Positions 52,187-63,860 of a stretch of DNA of 64,000 nt are shown piece by piece. The stretch spans positions 12,291,001 to 12,355,000 of the forward strand of contig JASXTE010000016.1 in NCBI GenBank assembly GCA_030280995.1. The letters are read 5' to 3'. Position 1 is the stretch's first letter. Each line of letters opens with the position of its first letter. The notes beneath the pieces are model-generated. The model saw only the letters and a list, made by a program, of their open reading frames with translations. It was not told where the DNA came from and ran no database searches. The translations under genes and the position numbers were made by a program. Source of the stretch: Hemileia vastatrix (Eukaryota; Basidiomycota; Pucciniomycetes; Pucciniales; Zaghouaniaceae).

Positions 52187-54565
52187 ATGGCCTCTGGTTT
52201 ATCTAATCTTGTGGTGACTGTCAGTGGGGGGGAAGGTCCTCCTGCTGTGATGATTAGGGAGTGTGTGAGGATTAAAACTTGGGATGGTACCAAGTTTAAT
52301 GGAGATGATGTGAAGTGGTTTCTGGAGAAATATAAAACTGCTGCTGGTGTGGATGGCGCCTCTTACCTGGACATGGTGAAGAAGATCATTTTCTTCATTG
52401 GTGATAGGGCAGTGGAGAATGAGGTTGTGGCCATGTCTGGCTAAAAGAAGAGGGATTAGAAGTTTCTGTGCAGGGAGATGGTTGATAGATGGGGTTTCAG
52501 GTTCACTATGGTAAGTATGAACAAGGTTTTCAGTTAATGGCAGTCTTATGGTGGTGTTGGTAACTTACTCAGTTACAGGAATTTTTTACTACAGTTTAAT
52601 CCTGAGGTAGAATATTTGGTGGAAGTAGAGGAGCTGGCACATGAAAATGCTGCCAAAGATGTTTTTTGGTCTGCCCTGGCTAGAGATGTCAGGATGGATG
52701 TGTTGAAGGAGTTTTCAAGGAAGGATTTGATGAAGACTCTTTCTAATGGGGATCAGAAGTTTCCTGCCTTGGAAAAGGTGAAGGAGACTGTGGATGCCCA
52801 TTTGAAGCTGTTGGCTGTGGACACCTATCAAGAGGGGTATTCTAAGTATGTCAGCAAAGTCAGTGAGGCTTTGGCTGAAGAGGAGAGTAGGGTAAAGAAG
52901 GAAGAAAAGAATATGGTGGAGGTTCCCAAGTAGGAGAGGGACCCAGTGGTGGAGCAGTTGGATGATCTGACAAAACAGATACATATCTTTGTGCAGGAGG
53001 CTAAGAAGTTCAATAGGGCTCCTTCTCAGCCTAGAGATTTTGACAGGAGGGCTGGTTGAAGTGACACTTGGGTCTTCTCTTATTGCAGTATGAGGGGGCA
53101 CAAGTCCAATGATCTTTGGGCTCTGAACAGAGATGTATCAGAAGGAAAGATGGAGTTTGACAGCAGGGTGTTCAAATTACCTGATGGTTCATTTTTAAAG
53201 CGCAGTGAGGGGAAGGCTCCTGTTGATTTGGTCAGGGGAAGAAATGGTCTCAATCAAATGAGGCCAAGGTTTGAGGAGATTCCTGATCAGGGGAAGTCTT
53301 CTTCTAAGGCAGATGAAGATGTCAAGGGAAAAAGAAAAGATGTTAATAAAGTTTCTTTTTCAACTTCCTTTTGTGGGTTGGGGTTGTATTCTTGTGGAGG
53401 AAAGTCAAGTGGTTAATGCTTGGCTGGTGTCTATGATGTTGAAGCTGGAAACGTGGGAAGGCCTAAGAGCAGTTCTCAGGCCCAACCAAAGCCTAATGCT
53501 TCAAAGGGGGATCCTAAGCTGAGTTCAGCTAAGAGGAAGTGCAGCAAAGAGGAGCTGTACAAGATGCATAAGGGGATTGCTGATTTGGGCCCCTACAGTT
53601 TTGGTGCATTGGACATGAATGGTGAGCCAATGACAATGGATGTTGATTCTGACTCAGAGGAGGATGTTTCTTTGGCTTTATTGCCAAAGTCAGCTGGAGT
53701 TAGAGTTTCTGGTGAGGGATATGGTTTGATTCCTGTTGATGGAAAATCTGTTGGTGTTTCTGGTCCTCAAGAGATTTCTAGGACCAAGGTAGTGAAGCCA
53801 AGGGCTCACTTTGAGATGCCAGTAGTTTCTGGCCAATTTAATGTTATGGACTTGGTTCTAGAAAGAATTAGTCAGGGTCAGGTTTCCCTCTTTTATGGAG
53901 AATTGTATGCTATCAGTCCTGGGTTGGCTGATAGACAAAAAAATTTTTTACCAGGAGAAGGGTTTCTTCTGGGGAGGTGGAATACATCTTTGATTCTTCT
54001 GAGAAGTTTGGTGAGGGGTTGAAAACTCATTTTTCTGCTCCTCTGGTTATGTCAGTGTTACTATGAATGGCAGGGAGGATAGGGAATCGGTGGATTCAGG
54101 TTTTCAGATTAACCTGATTTTATTGATGAGGCCACTAATCTGGGCCTCCCCATCAAGACAGGAATTGGTGGGAATTTAAGAGGTATTTGTGGCCATGTCA
54201 CTGAGATAATTGGGACAGCCAAATTTATAAAGCTGGATTTTGGTGGAGCCTCTGTAAAGGTTCATTTTTACATTGCCAAAGGTAATGTGAAAGCTGTTTT
54301 GGTTGGACCATTCTTGATGGGTTTTCAAGCAAGAATTGGTTATCAGTTTGACATGGGAATCAGTTTGGAGTTTACTGGTGAAGATGAGAGAAGGCTTCAC
54401 ATGAGGTTGTCATCTCCTGGAGATGATGGTTGGGAGACCAGGCCTTTCTTGTCTTCAATGTGAAACTGTATGGATTGTTGCAGGAGAAGGAAAGAAGTGG
54501 GTGCCGCCTCTGGTTTTTTGGAGTGTTTCTCATGCTCTAGTGAGAGTATGTCTTTTTTAGGGTAA
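52187..54565 (+). pseudogene. Element B Gag-protease
   Basis: Starts MASGLSNLVVTVSG. The capsid-like part has IKTWDGTKFNGDDVKWFLEK, the counterpart of the A sequence. A TAA at 52442 and several frameshifts (52450-52615, 52931, 53050, 53416) break it. The zinc knuckle is degenerate: FSYCSMRGHKSNDLW has lost the first and last cysteines. Later parts (LYKMHKGIADLGPYSFGALD, DVDSDSEEDVSLALLPK) match A. The protease keeps VDSG near 54092 and the flap-side VGPFLMGFQARIGYQ. The C-terminal frame ends SMSFLG at TAA 54563-54565, just after the slippery site. Confidence 0.88.
54553..54559 (+). promoter_or_regulatory. Probable -1 frameshift heptamer of element B
   Basis: Gag frame TCT TTT TTA GGG TAA gives T TTT TTA, a classical -1 slippery sequence, one codon before the stop. 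The -1 frame continues into the pol N terminus (RADRPSATTSPQDEEIP), aligned with element A. Confidence 0.75.
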
Positions 54566-56988
54566 TGAGGGCTGATCGCCCTAGTGCTACAACCTCTCCC
54601 CAAGATGAGGAAATCCCAGGTTGTAGTAGGTCAGCTCTCTTGGAGATATACCAAGTGTATTTTCAACTTTCTCTTTTTAATGTTTCTCTTCTCTGCAAGT
54701 CTTCTTCATGTTTTTTATCAAGTATCTGTTCTCTCCCAAGATTTTCAATTATTTTTAATTAAAGTTCAAAAATGAAGATTGGCTATATATCTTTATTGAA
54801 AGATATGCGGAAAAATTTTTGAGCGGTGAGATTGGGGTCTAAAAGTAAGTCCTCCCAATTGTGCACCACTAGGGGATTCTTCTAAACCTTTCAAAAACAT
54901 TACCTTGGCCATGTCTGTAAGCATTGGGGAAACCCCTGGTTATTTTTGTAGGATGGAAGAAAACTCAAGAAAAAAAGATAAAAATTTCAAGATAACTGAG
55001 GAGAAGCAAGAAAAAAATCTGAAGATAGTTAAAAAAGAAGAAAAGAATTATTTTTGTGAAGATCATCAAGATCAAGTTTTGGGCATCCAGCATGAGGTTA
55101 AACTGCATGAATTTTTGAAGAAAGAAGATTTTCAAGATCAATTTTTGGGCCTCCGGCATGAGGATAAACTGCATAATTTTAGAAGATATGATTCAGAAGA
55201 TGAATCAAGATTTGAAGATTTGGAAGATGGAAGTGAGGATGAAGATGTGGAATTGCAGAAAATCTGTCAAGTTGTGAGATTCGGGTCTAAAAGTAAGTCC
55301 TTTTAATTGTGCACCACTAGGGTTTCTACTACACCTTTCAAAAACATTACCTGGGCCACATATGTGAGCAATGGGGAAACACTTGGCTTTTGTTCCAGGT
55401 CTGGTGGTGAAGACGTCCTGAAGATCCCTCAAGTTGACAGTAGAGCCGCAAAGTACAAGAAGGTAGCACCAAATATTAGGCCTGTCAATGAGCCTATGCC
55501 TGTGCGTTTGAATCCTCCTTTGAAGAGGCCTTTGTTATCAAGAGATCTGTACTGTACCCCGCTGCTGAAGAATCCTCCTGATTTTGTGGAAACCGCTCGG
55601 GTGACTGTGGAAAGGTTGAAAGTTATTAATTTTGGTCCTGATGGGTGGTTTTCTGATGAGGAAAATAAGTTGTTGTTGCACATTATTTTGCTCAGGGATA
55701 AAACGGTGGCATTTATTGAAGAGGAAAGGGGTGTGTTGAAACACTTTTATGGGGAACCTTACTTGATTCCTGTTTTTTGTCATGAACCTTGGCAACTCAA
55801 ACCTATTCCGATTCCAGCTGCTATTAGGGATGATTTTGTGGAAATTGTTAGGGAAAGAGTCAGGACAGGATTTTATGAACAATCAACTTCTAGTTTCTCA
55901 AGTTCCGTTTTCTGTGTTAAGAAACATAATGGGAAGTTGAGGGTTGTGCATGATCTTGGGTCCTTGAATAGAGTCACTATCAAGGATACAGGGATGCCTC
56001 CAAGTGCGGAGGACTTTGTGGAAGCTTTTTCTTGAAGGGTATGTTATGGTTTGGGAGATATTATGGGTGGTTATGATGAAAGGGAACTTCACACTAATTC
56101 ACGGCCACTCACAATGTTTGAGACTCCTCTGGGAAGATTTCAGCTCACTAGGTTTCCTCGAGCAGAAACTAATTCAGTAGCAATATATCAATCTCAAATG
56201 GCTTGGATTTTACAGGATGAGGTTCCAACTCATGCTGGTATTTTTATTTATGATGGTGGACTAAAAGGAGCCTCCACTGACAATGAAAATGTGGTTCTGA
56301 AAGAGAACCCAGGTATAAGGAGATTTGTTTGGGAATAGGCAATTACTCTTGAGAGAGTATTGATAGAATTTAAGAGGCTGGTTTGACCATTTCTGGGTAA
56401 AATTTTTGTTGTTGTGTTCCTGCTCTGGAAATTCTGGGTCATGTCGTATGTAAGGAGGGAAGGATTATGGAAAAGAGGAAAGTTAATAAAATTCAGTCAT
56501 GGCCAAGGCCCAAAAATACTACTGAAGTTAGGGGATTTTTGGGAGTTAGTGTGTACGTCAGGATTTTTATTAAAGATTTTTCTTTGTTGGATTCACCCTT
56601 GAGAAAGTTGACCAGGAAAGATGCGGAGTGGAAATGGACTGAAGAGTGTGAAGAGGCTTTTCAGAAATTGAAGAAGGTGGTAGGTAAAAATATTATTCTT
56701 CACAAGTTGGATTATGGAAGGGAAGCTGGAAATATTTATCTGGCAATGGACTCAAGTTATATTGCTGCTGGTGCTGTTTTGTCTCAGGAAGATAAACTGG
56801 GAAGGTCAGGCCAGTAAGGTATGAGTCTTTAGTTTTTACTGAGGTGGAATCTAGGTATTCTCAGCCAAAGTTGGAATTGTGTGGTGTAGCAAAAATTTTG
56901 AAGAAGCTACAAACCGTTTTGTGGGGGCAACATTTTGAGCTTCATGTGGATGCTAAATCTCTGGTTCAAATGATCAACACACCTAGTC
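54560..56988 (+). pseudogene. Element B Pol N-terminal part: RT and start of RNase H
   Basis: The acidic spacer (54905-55306) contains two module peptides, IQHEVKL and LRHEDKL. A second stretch (55307-56035) reads into RT: RPVNEPMPVRLNPPLKRPLL, KKHNGKLRVVHDLGSLNRV. A TGA (56033), a TAG (56336) and a frameshift near 56380 interrupt it. The active-site region is FIYDGG, so the first catalytic Asp is Tyr. The RNase H start (LAMDSSYIAAGAVLSQ) is shifted again near 56810 and continues to MINTPSL, where a solo LTR is inserted. Duplicated short segments (54824-54925 and 55275-55380, TCGGGTCTAAAAGTAAGTCC) flank the spacer. Confidence 0.87.
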
Positions 56989-58489
56989 TGTCAGGCTAAA
57001 GTCAAGTACAAGGACGTGAACTAGCTTGAATGGTCAGTTGTCTAGAAGATTTAAATGGTCCTATATGAATACTGTAATCTAAATCCAATAAGTAGTAAAA
57101 TATAATCAAAATTTAGGTCTCAGTAATATAACTCTCACTATTTTATATGTGGCTTACAATCTTTGTAGTTGGTAGAAAAATAGATTTTATAATTCAGATA
57201 CTATTCAAAAGTCTTATAAGAGTACTAATTGATATGTATTGTAATTTATTTGGTTATATTGGTAAATTGTAAATGATAAGGAATGCAGAAAACAAGACCA
57301 AAAACCCCCTCCTTTTATACACACTAAGTTTCCCCAATAACCACCTTGATGTACCATCCAATACAATGTTAATGACGCCTTCAAACAAGTAATAGACCTC
57401 TCCATCAACGTCCCTAGTGACCAATAACATAATTAAACAAACAAAAACCACTAAAATCCTATTAATAATAAGGGAGATCCATCAAAATTAAAGAAAAGAC
57501 AAAAAGAGAGTATATGCGTGGAAAACAATATTATAACAAGGTGAAAGGAGACTTTTTAAGGTTAATTATAGCTTAATAATAAGGGGAATCTACAGTAGAA
57601 ATGGAGGGGCTAATCCTGACATTATACTACGTGAAATTCCCATTCAAAAATAACCAAAATTGACTGAGAAACCACCCAAAAACTTAAAAAAGAGCGTGAG
57701 ATGTGGGGTAACTACATGCAGTCCTTGGCAGGCGCTTGCACAGGTAAATCCTTGACTAAAATTAGGCGAATTTAAGCTTGGTGATGAAATAAAGTGCCAA
57801 GAGTGAGGTTATTAATGAAATTAGTGCATATAAACAAGGTCGATGCATTATTAATTAAGCTAGGACACTAAATAAGCGCCTGTCGCCTATTTTAGTGTGT
57901 TTCCCCACAGTGGGCATAGAATGTGGGGTAATTATAGTGTGAAAAAGCTAACTTTGCTAAAAATGAAGCTATTCACACAGGAAAAAAAGCAGGCAGTATG
58001 TAGCCAGTACACAGAAGCCATTTCTGGCATAAAAAACACCAAATTTGAAAAGTGTTATTTTTATGCATTTAAATAGCCAAACCAATAGTTCTAAATGAGC
58101 CCAATTGATCTGTCAAAGCGAAATTTTGATATTCTCAATTTTATAGCGCATATAGTCAACTTTTAAGTGAAATAAAGCGCATTTCTTGTTTTTTGTGTAA
58201 AACAATGAATATAACAGCTTTAAGTGTACTTAAAAATGATGTAGCCTTATACTTAAGGTTCTTAAGATTACCCTAACATGTTCCAACTTAATATTAAGTA
58301 CATAAGACTTATAAAAGGTGGATATATGCGTGTATATAAGGTGTTATAATGGCATTTTATGTGTATTATCATAATTTTACTTATGTATACTGTTTGTGTA
58401 CTCTCATTTCTTGTTCCCATGTATAGTTCATGTGTTTAACATAACTTATAAGCACTTTTTACTCAGTCCTGGGGATATAAAGGCTGACA
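56989..58489. repeat. Solo LTR inserted in element B RNase H
   Basis: 1501 bp, TGTCAGGCTAAAG to AAAGGCTGACA, with perfect target duplication TAGTC (56984-56988, 58490-58494). Ends match the C/D LTR family (ACTCAGTCCTGGGGATA) but the middle is a separate subfamily. The pol frame resumes exactly after the second TAGTC. Confidence 0.95.
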
Positions 58490-58494
58490 TAGTC

Positions 58495-60300
58495 TTCCAA
58501 ATTCTCCAATGACTAGGTGGGTGGCATTTATTCAACATTTTTCTTTTGACCTGGTGAACAAGCCAGGTAATACTTTTACGATGCAAGATGGATTATCAAG
58601 AAGACCACCCACAAATGAAGATTCTGATTCTGAAGAATTTGATGAAGATGTTCCAGTGGTTAGGGCCAGCACCAAGGGTTCTGAAGATTTTTCTCTCCTC
58701 CCCCAAGAGGCTAAACTGGATGATTGTTCTTGCCTCCACCAAGAGGTTAAACTGGATGGTTCTGATCTTGATTCTGATAATCAAGATGTTTTTTTTGATG
58801 AAGATGGGGCTGTTGTTTGGGATGGCTTAAAATTGGAGAATAGTATTTTTGTTGGTGAACTGGATTCTCTCAAGATTCAGTGGAAGAAAAAGAAGGTGCC
58901 GAAGTTTAGGGATTGGTTTCCTGGATGGGCCGGTCGTGTTGCTCATGTGTACACTGGAGATTTTGATGACAGGGTTGTACCCTTGGATATTGTTTTCTTG
59001 AATTTTGAAGATGAGACCTGGGGTCAGATTAGGTTTTATTTTATTATGGTTGAATATCTGTAAACCTTAGAAAGGCCAGATACTTGTGATGATGATACTT
59101 GGGTGGCAATCAAGAGGAAGAGTCCTGGCTTTTATGTGTCAGGAAAGAAGTTGATTAGGAGAAGACATCCAAATACTCAAGTGGTGGTGACTCAGAAGAA
59201 AGGTCAAGAATTGGTTTTGAAGTCTTTGCATGAAGACCTCGGTCATAGAGGCTTTTGGGAGACTTATAGAAGAGTGACAGAAAGATTTTGGTTGCCAGGT
59301 ATGAATTTGGCTGTGCAGGGTTGGGTTCAATCTTGTGAAGAATTTCAAAGAAGAAGTCACTTGAAACCTAAAGAGGTTGGCCATGCTACTGGTGAAACAA
59401 CTGTGTTTGGAAGAGTCAGTTTGGATGCTGTCCATATCAAAGAGGGCAGGTATAAATACTTGATTGTTGCTAGGGATGATTTGTCTGGTTATATTGAGGT
59501 AGTGCCTCTGGTTAATTTGACTGCCAAAAATGTGGCAGAATTTTTGAAGAAAGAATGGGTGTTTAGGTATGGGTTGATGAAGTTGGTGACTGTTGATGGT
59601 GGGCCAGAGTTTGGAGCTGAATTCAAAGAAGCTGTGGCAAGTATTGGTTCTAAAGTCAGAGTGGCTACACCTTATTATCCTGAAGCTGAAGGAATGGTTG
59701 AAAGAGGCCAACAAGTTATCAAAAATTCTTTTGTGAAAATGTGTGGAGATAGTGCTGAAAAATGGAGGCATTATTTACCCTTGGTTTTATTTGCTGATAT
59801 AGTCACTGTGAAGAGGACAATTGGCTATTCCCCTAATGAATTAATGTTTGGGCAGATAGCTGTTCTACCAATTGATTTGGAAGCTGTCTCTTATCTTGGA
59901 ATTGATTGGGATGATATATGCTCAGCAGAAGATCTGCTCTGTGCCAGGATGCAACAGTTGGAATGTAGAGAGGAATGTCAAGAGAAGGCATACTCTAGAA
60001 TGATGAAGATTAGAAATAAATCAATCAGATACTTGGACAAGAAGTTGTCTCATAGACTCAGAAATCCCTTGAAACCTGACTTTTTGGTTTTGGTGTATAA
60101 TATAAGTTTGGAAAGTCAGTGGGGAAAGATGTTTTCTGACAGATGGAATGGACCTTAAAGAGTCAGATCTCAGGTGTCTGGAGGCTCTTATGTTTTGGAT
60201 GAGTTTGATGGCACAGTCTTAAAAAAGAGAGTGGCTATAGATCAGGTGAAGAGATTTTATTCTAGAGGCACTAGAAGTGAAGAAGATTGACTCCGCAATG
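58495..60300 (+). pseudogene. Element B Pol C-terminal part: end of RNase H and integrase
   Basis: Resumes with MTRWVAFIQHFSFDLV. The linker holds two module peptides, LPQEAKL and LHQEVKL, at the positions where A has LPHEVKL and LHQEDKL. A TAA at 59061 precedes the integrase. The zinc motif HEDLGHRG...CEEF has lost its last cysteine. The catalytic residues remain: LDAVH, VDGGPEF and GMVERGQ. A TAA at 60156 truncates the GPY module (RWNGP). The tail reads SEED-stop-LRNEDK, again a module copy (CTCCGCAATGAGGATAAA). Confidence 0.88.
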
Positions 60301-60369
60301 AGGATAAAATATTGACCATTCTTTAATTTTGGATTTCAGTGATGCTGTGCATCTGTTTTTTGGAAGCTT

Positions 60370-60850
60370 TTTGTAAGAAGTTACCCATGGGTGGGGCTTC
60401 TAGATTTTATTTTGGCAAGTGTGGGGCAGCCGATGGGCTGGCTGCTCTATCAACAGTTACCCCAGATTTTCTGTTTCCAACTCCTTCTCTTAATTTGGTT
60501 GAAACCTAGTATTGGTTTCTCTTCACAGGTTTTAGTCCTCTATGACTTTAAACTGGAAGTTCTTTTGGTCTTCAAGTGCCAGACTCTTCATGCTTATTGA
60601 TCTTGTTTTAATGTGTTGTATTTTGTGTTTTGTTAGAAGGTACCCAGGGGGGCTTCTAGATTTTATTTTGGCAAGTGTGGGGGTAACTGATGAGCTGGCT
60701 GCTCCATAGAACAGTTACGCCATAATGTCTGTTTCAGGTTTTTTTTGTTTGTCCTAGTTGAATCCTAGTTCTGGTTTTTGTTATTCAGGTTTCAAGTCCA
60801 CTGTGACTTTAAACTGGCTTACTGGCTTGGACAGGCTTCTTTTGTCTATT
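60370..60850 (+). repeat. Direct repeat of about 256 bp carrying hairpin 2 and the mini-hairpin
   Basis: Two units begin near 60380 and 60640: TTACCCA(T)GGG, GGGGCTTCTAGATTTTATTT, GGCAAGTGTGGGG, hairpin 2 (60422-60464 and 60678-60722), CTGTTTC, a TTCAGGTTT-like block and a mini-hairpin (AGTC-CTCTAT-GACT at 60537, AGTC-CACTGT-GACT at 60793). A third, diverged unit is at 63585-63760. The left arm of hairpin 2 in the first unit is degenerate. Confidence 0.85.
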
Positions 60851-60863
60851 TTGTTTGGTGGGG

Positions 60864-60919
60864 GATCACTGGTGGTCTCCCATCATTTTTACTTATTGGA
60901 GGGAGCCCACCCAGTGATC
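60864..60919 (+). other. Conserved hairpin 3 of element B
   Basis: GATCACTGGTGG pairs with CCACCCAGTGATC (one bulge). Counterpart of 1861-1922 in element A, with conserved inner words CATTTTTA and GGGAGCCCACC. Confidence 0.65.
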
Positions 60920-61105
60920 ATTTCCTGGGACTGGACTTTTTATGGAGCTGGATTTTTTTTCCTTTTCATTTCTTTAATTTTTGAGTCTATAGTTAGATAG
61001 TAGTTTTAGATTATTTTCTTTTTTCTCTTTTTTTCTTTTAATTCTTTATGGGAGTTATTAGGATATAAAGAGGGAAAAATCACAAAATTATATTATATGG
61101 TGTTA

Positions 61106-61294
61106 CCACATCAAAGTCACCTGGATGTGGGCAAGAATTTGTTGGGAAAGGCTTATCAATTGGCAGGGCAATGCTTTTTTCTTTCTTTCTCTTATTATTC
61201 TCTCAATTTCTAGTTATTTCATCTTTATTTTTTATTTCAATTCATTTAAAAATTATCAAACAGTTTATCCACATCAAGGTGCACTTGGATGTGG
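61106..61294 (+). other. Two copies of conserved hairpin 4 in element B
   Basis: CCACATCAAAGTCACCTGGATGTGG at 61106-61130 and CCACATCAAG-GTGCA-CTTGGATGTGG at 61269-61294, each followed by GGGCAAG or GGGTAAG and a CTCATCAATTGGC-like block. The second copy is almost identical to element A 1766-1791. A further inverted pair, GGTATC/GATACC, encloses 61300-61339. Confidence 0.6.
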
Positions 61295-61459
61295 GTAAGG
61301 TATCAGAGGATCAGCTCATCAATTGGCTGGGGGATACCATTAGTAACTATTATTTGTCTCATTTTATTATGATTATTCATTTCATTTTAATTTTTCAACT
61401 CCCATATTTTTGGTTAATTTTGTTAGTTATTTTCAAGTTTTTTGTTAGTATGTTAGTAG

Positions 61460-61570
61460 TTTAAAGCAAATAAATAAAATAAAATAAAATAAAAGTTAAA
61501 AAATAAAAATAAAAAAAATAAAATAAAATAAAATAAAAATAAAACAAATTTATATATATATATATATCTG
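61460..61570. repeat. AAAAT low-complexity tract and (TA)n
   Basis: Repeated AAAATAAAAT followed by TATATATATATATAT. Same relative position as the A/T tract of element A (1380-1700). Confidence 0.8.
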
Positions 61571-61625
61571 TTAATTATTATTGTTCTCTCTATTTAGTGA
61601 CTTATTAATTTCTTTCTTGTTTATT

Positions 61626-63197
61626 TTAATGTCTGGAAGAAGAAGCCTCCGGCGGTTGGTCCGGATTACTGTGGTGTTTTTCCTTTTTGTTAGGACTGGA
61701 AGAAGAACTGTGTTCTTTGTGGTGTAGGCGGCTGGAAAGAGTATATGGATTGTAATTGTCAGGTACCGGAGTGGAAGTTAATTTTTGGGAAGAAGTGGAA
61801 GAAGCGGGGATCAAGTGTTGGAAGGTGTGCTTGATTATTCTATACATCTTCCAGTGGTCATCAAGGAGCTTTTTTCTCAGATTCTTTTCAAATTAATTCA
61901 ACAGACTCTGGAGGGTAAAGGCTTTAAGCATGTTTGAACGCATCATGCTTATGTGTTGTTTCATGTCAGCTTAATCCAGCATTAAGGTAGTTTCAAGAGG
62001 TTGGCCAATCCAAATTGTAGTTTCAGAAGGCGGGGTCCAACTACACAGAAAAATTATATCAGTAATTTTTCTCTGTTAAAGAAATTGGATTTATTAATTT
62101 GGTACCTACAGATTGGAAGCTCATCAAATTTGTAAGCAGCCGGGATTTGAGCTGTTGAAGAAAGCTGAATGGATGTTGAAGGAGGATCAACCAGATATAG
62201 GTATGGATTCTCATGATCATTATATAAATGGTTTTGAGAAGATGAAGGAGAAGAAGGGCGTTCCTGTGGCCTAGTTGGATCATCAGGGCTGCTGTTGTTG
62301 TTGCGGATATTATTATTGCTTGGCCCAGTTGTATTGGACACTGGTGGTGGAGAACCAGGGTTGTTAAAGGAAGGATCAGGAGAAAAACCTGGAAGCTGAT
62401 TGTAATTTTCTGGATGAAGATATAGAAGAAAGAGAATCATCAGAGGAATAATGTGTGGCCAGTGGAGAGGTGTAGTTAGTTATTCTTAAAGTAATCGGAG
62501 ATTTTTGTTTGGAAGCAGTGTTGCGTGCTCTGGTGTTTTCAGAAGGTCCTCTGGCAGGTTTTCTAAAGTTTTTGGAATTTTTGGGGATGTCTGGGAAAGA
62601 AATTTGGTGTGTACCCATTGCTCTGGGAGCACTAGGAGGTGCTCGTGTATATTTTTTGGTTTTTAATGGTGTATTTTGGCTTTTATCTGGCTGAATTTGG
62701 GAGTTTTGAGCCTGATTTTTACTTTCTGGCAAGGCGGGTGGGAGGCCCAAAGTTGGGAGGGCCTCCTGGATGTGGTCTAGAAGCCTGGGAGCTGATTTTG
62801 AAGCTTATTTGACCAAATTTACTGAGATAAAAGCAGATTCTTGGGAAGATAAATCAGGTCTTTTAGGGAGTTATTTGGGAATAGAATGGCGTGATCTTCT
62901 GGAAGGAGCGGAAGATAAAGAAGAAGAAGCAGGTCCAAGTTCTGGTGACCTGGTAGGAGATCTGGAAATATATTTGTGTGAAGGTGAAGGCGGAGGTATT
63001 GGATAGTTGGGGTCTCTGTCACATCTTTTCTTTTTAGAGTGGCAAGAATCACAGGCTCTGTTATAGAATTTGGCTTGAGGAGTAAGAAGAGTGAAGGTAC
63101 AAGGCCTGCACATGTGGATGCACTGTCTACAACCAAAGTCCTTTACAGAAGTGAAACAGGGAAGGCCCAATGGGTTAAAGTCTAGAGATTCAGCCAT
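61626..63197 (-). pseudogene. Antisense ORF cluster with an unusual cysteine cluster, downstream of element B pol
   Basis: Not a recognised family. The first frame (63197-62871, 108 residues) has GCRQCIHMCRPCTF, a CX2CX3CX2C cluster, then ACDSCHSKKKRCDRD, a CX2CX6C with basic residues like the first half of a fungal Zn(II)2Cys6 DNA-binding domain, then a Ser/Pro-rich tail. Further frames (62750-62376, 62440-62054, 61847-61626) are also Pro/Ser/Asn-rich. The first, second and last share a frame; the third overlaps the second in another. Introns or frameshifts must separate them. Opposite in sense to element B. Some gypsy elements carry antisense genes between pol and the 3' LTR, so it may belong to the element. 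Whether it is intact is unclear. Confidence 0.45.
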
Positions 63198-63339
63198 GAT
63201 CTGTGAAGGAAAAATAATGAAGAGAAAAGAGATGAATGAAAATTTTGTCAGTGATGTGTAGATAATGAAGAAAGAGTGGAAGTTCAGCAGGTTGGCTGTG
63301 GAGTACTGTGCATGGAGGTGGCTCCCCCCTTATATGCAA

Positions 63340-63860
63340 AATGTGGATAGTCCATCAAGACTTTTAACTGAAAACTGGAAGTCCTCCAAGACTTAAAACT
63401 GGCTGGTTATTTAAAGATTGCTTCAAGATTTTTTATTTTTTTATTACTAATGTGAATCTGCAGTCCATCAAGACTTTAAACTGAGAAATGGTACAGTCCC
63501 CCAAGACTATAAACTGAGGATGGTTGTTGGTTGAGTCCTTCAGGACTATAAACTGATAATGTGGATTTGGTGTGATTCTGGCAGAGGGCATCCAAGGGGG
63601 AGTCTCTGAATTTTGTTAAGGCAAGTGTGGGGGTAACTGATGAGCTGGCTGCTCTGTAGAAGAGTTACCCCAGAATGTTATTTTGTTTCTTTGGTCTTTA
63701 ATTTTTTGATCTCTGGTTCTGTCTTTTTGATTCAGGTTTTGAGTCCCCCAAGACTATAAACTGAGGGTTTTCAAGTCTCCCAATAATATAAAATGAGGGC
63801 TGTTAGTCCCCCAAGATTTAAAACTGAGGATTAGTCCCCCAAGACTTAAAAATGAGGAGT
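63340..63860 (+). repeat. Mini-hairpin array of element B, with a third hairpin 2
   Basis: At least eight modules of the form AGTC-6 nt-GACT-NTAAACTG (loops CATCAA, CTCCAA, CCCCAA, CTTCAG), near 63350, 63381, 63461, 63495, 63533, 63742, 63810 and 63833. Hairpin 2 (63628-63672) with perfect arms GGGGTAACT/AGTTACCCC lies among them. It matches the array at 600-1290 in element A in kind and in position relative to pol. Confidence 0.85.

Noticed and set aside
56780..56805. SQEDKLG in element B RNase H resembling a hairpin module peptide
   Set aside because: The DNA lacks complementary arms around a 6-nt loop, and A has SQMDKAG there, so it is part of the normal domain.
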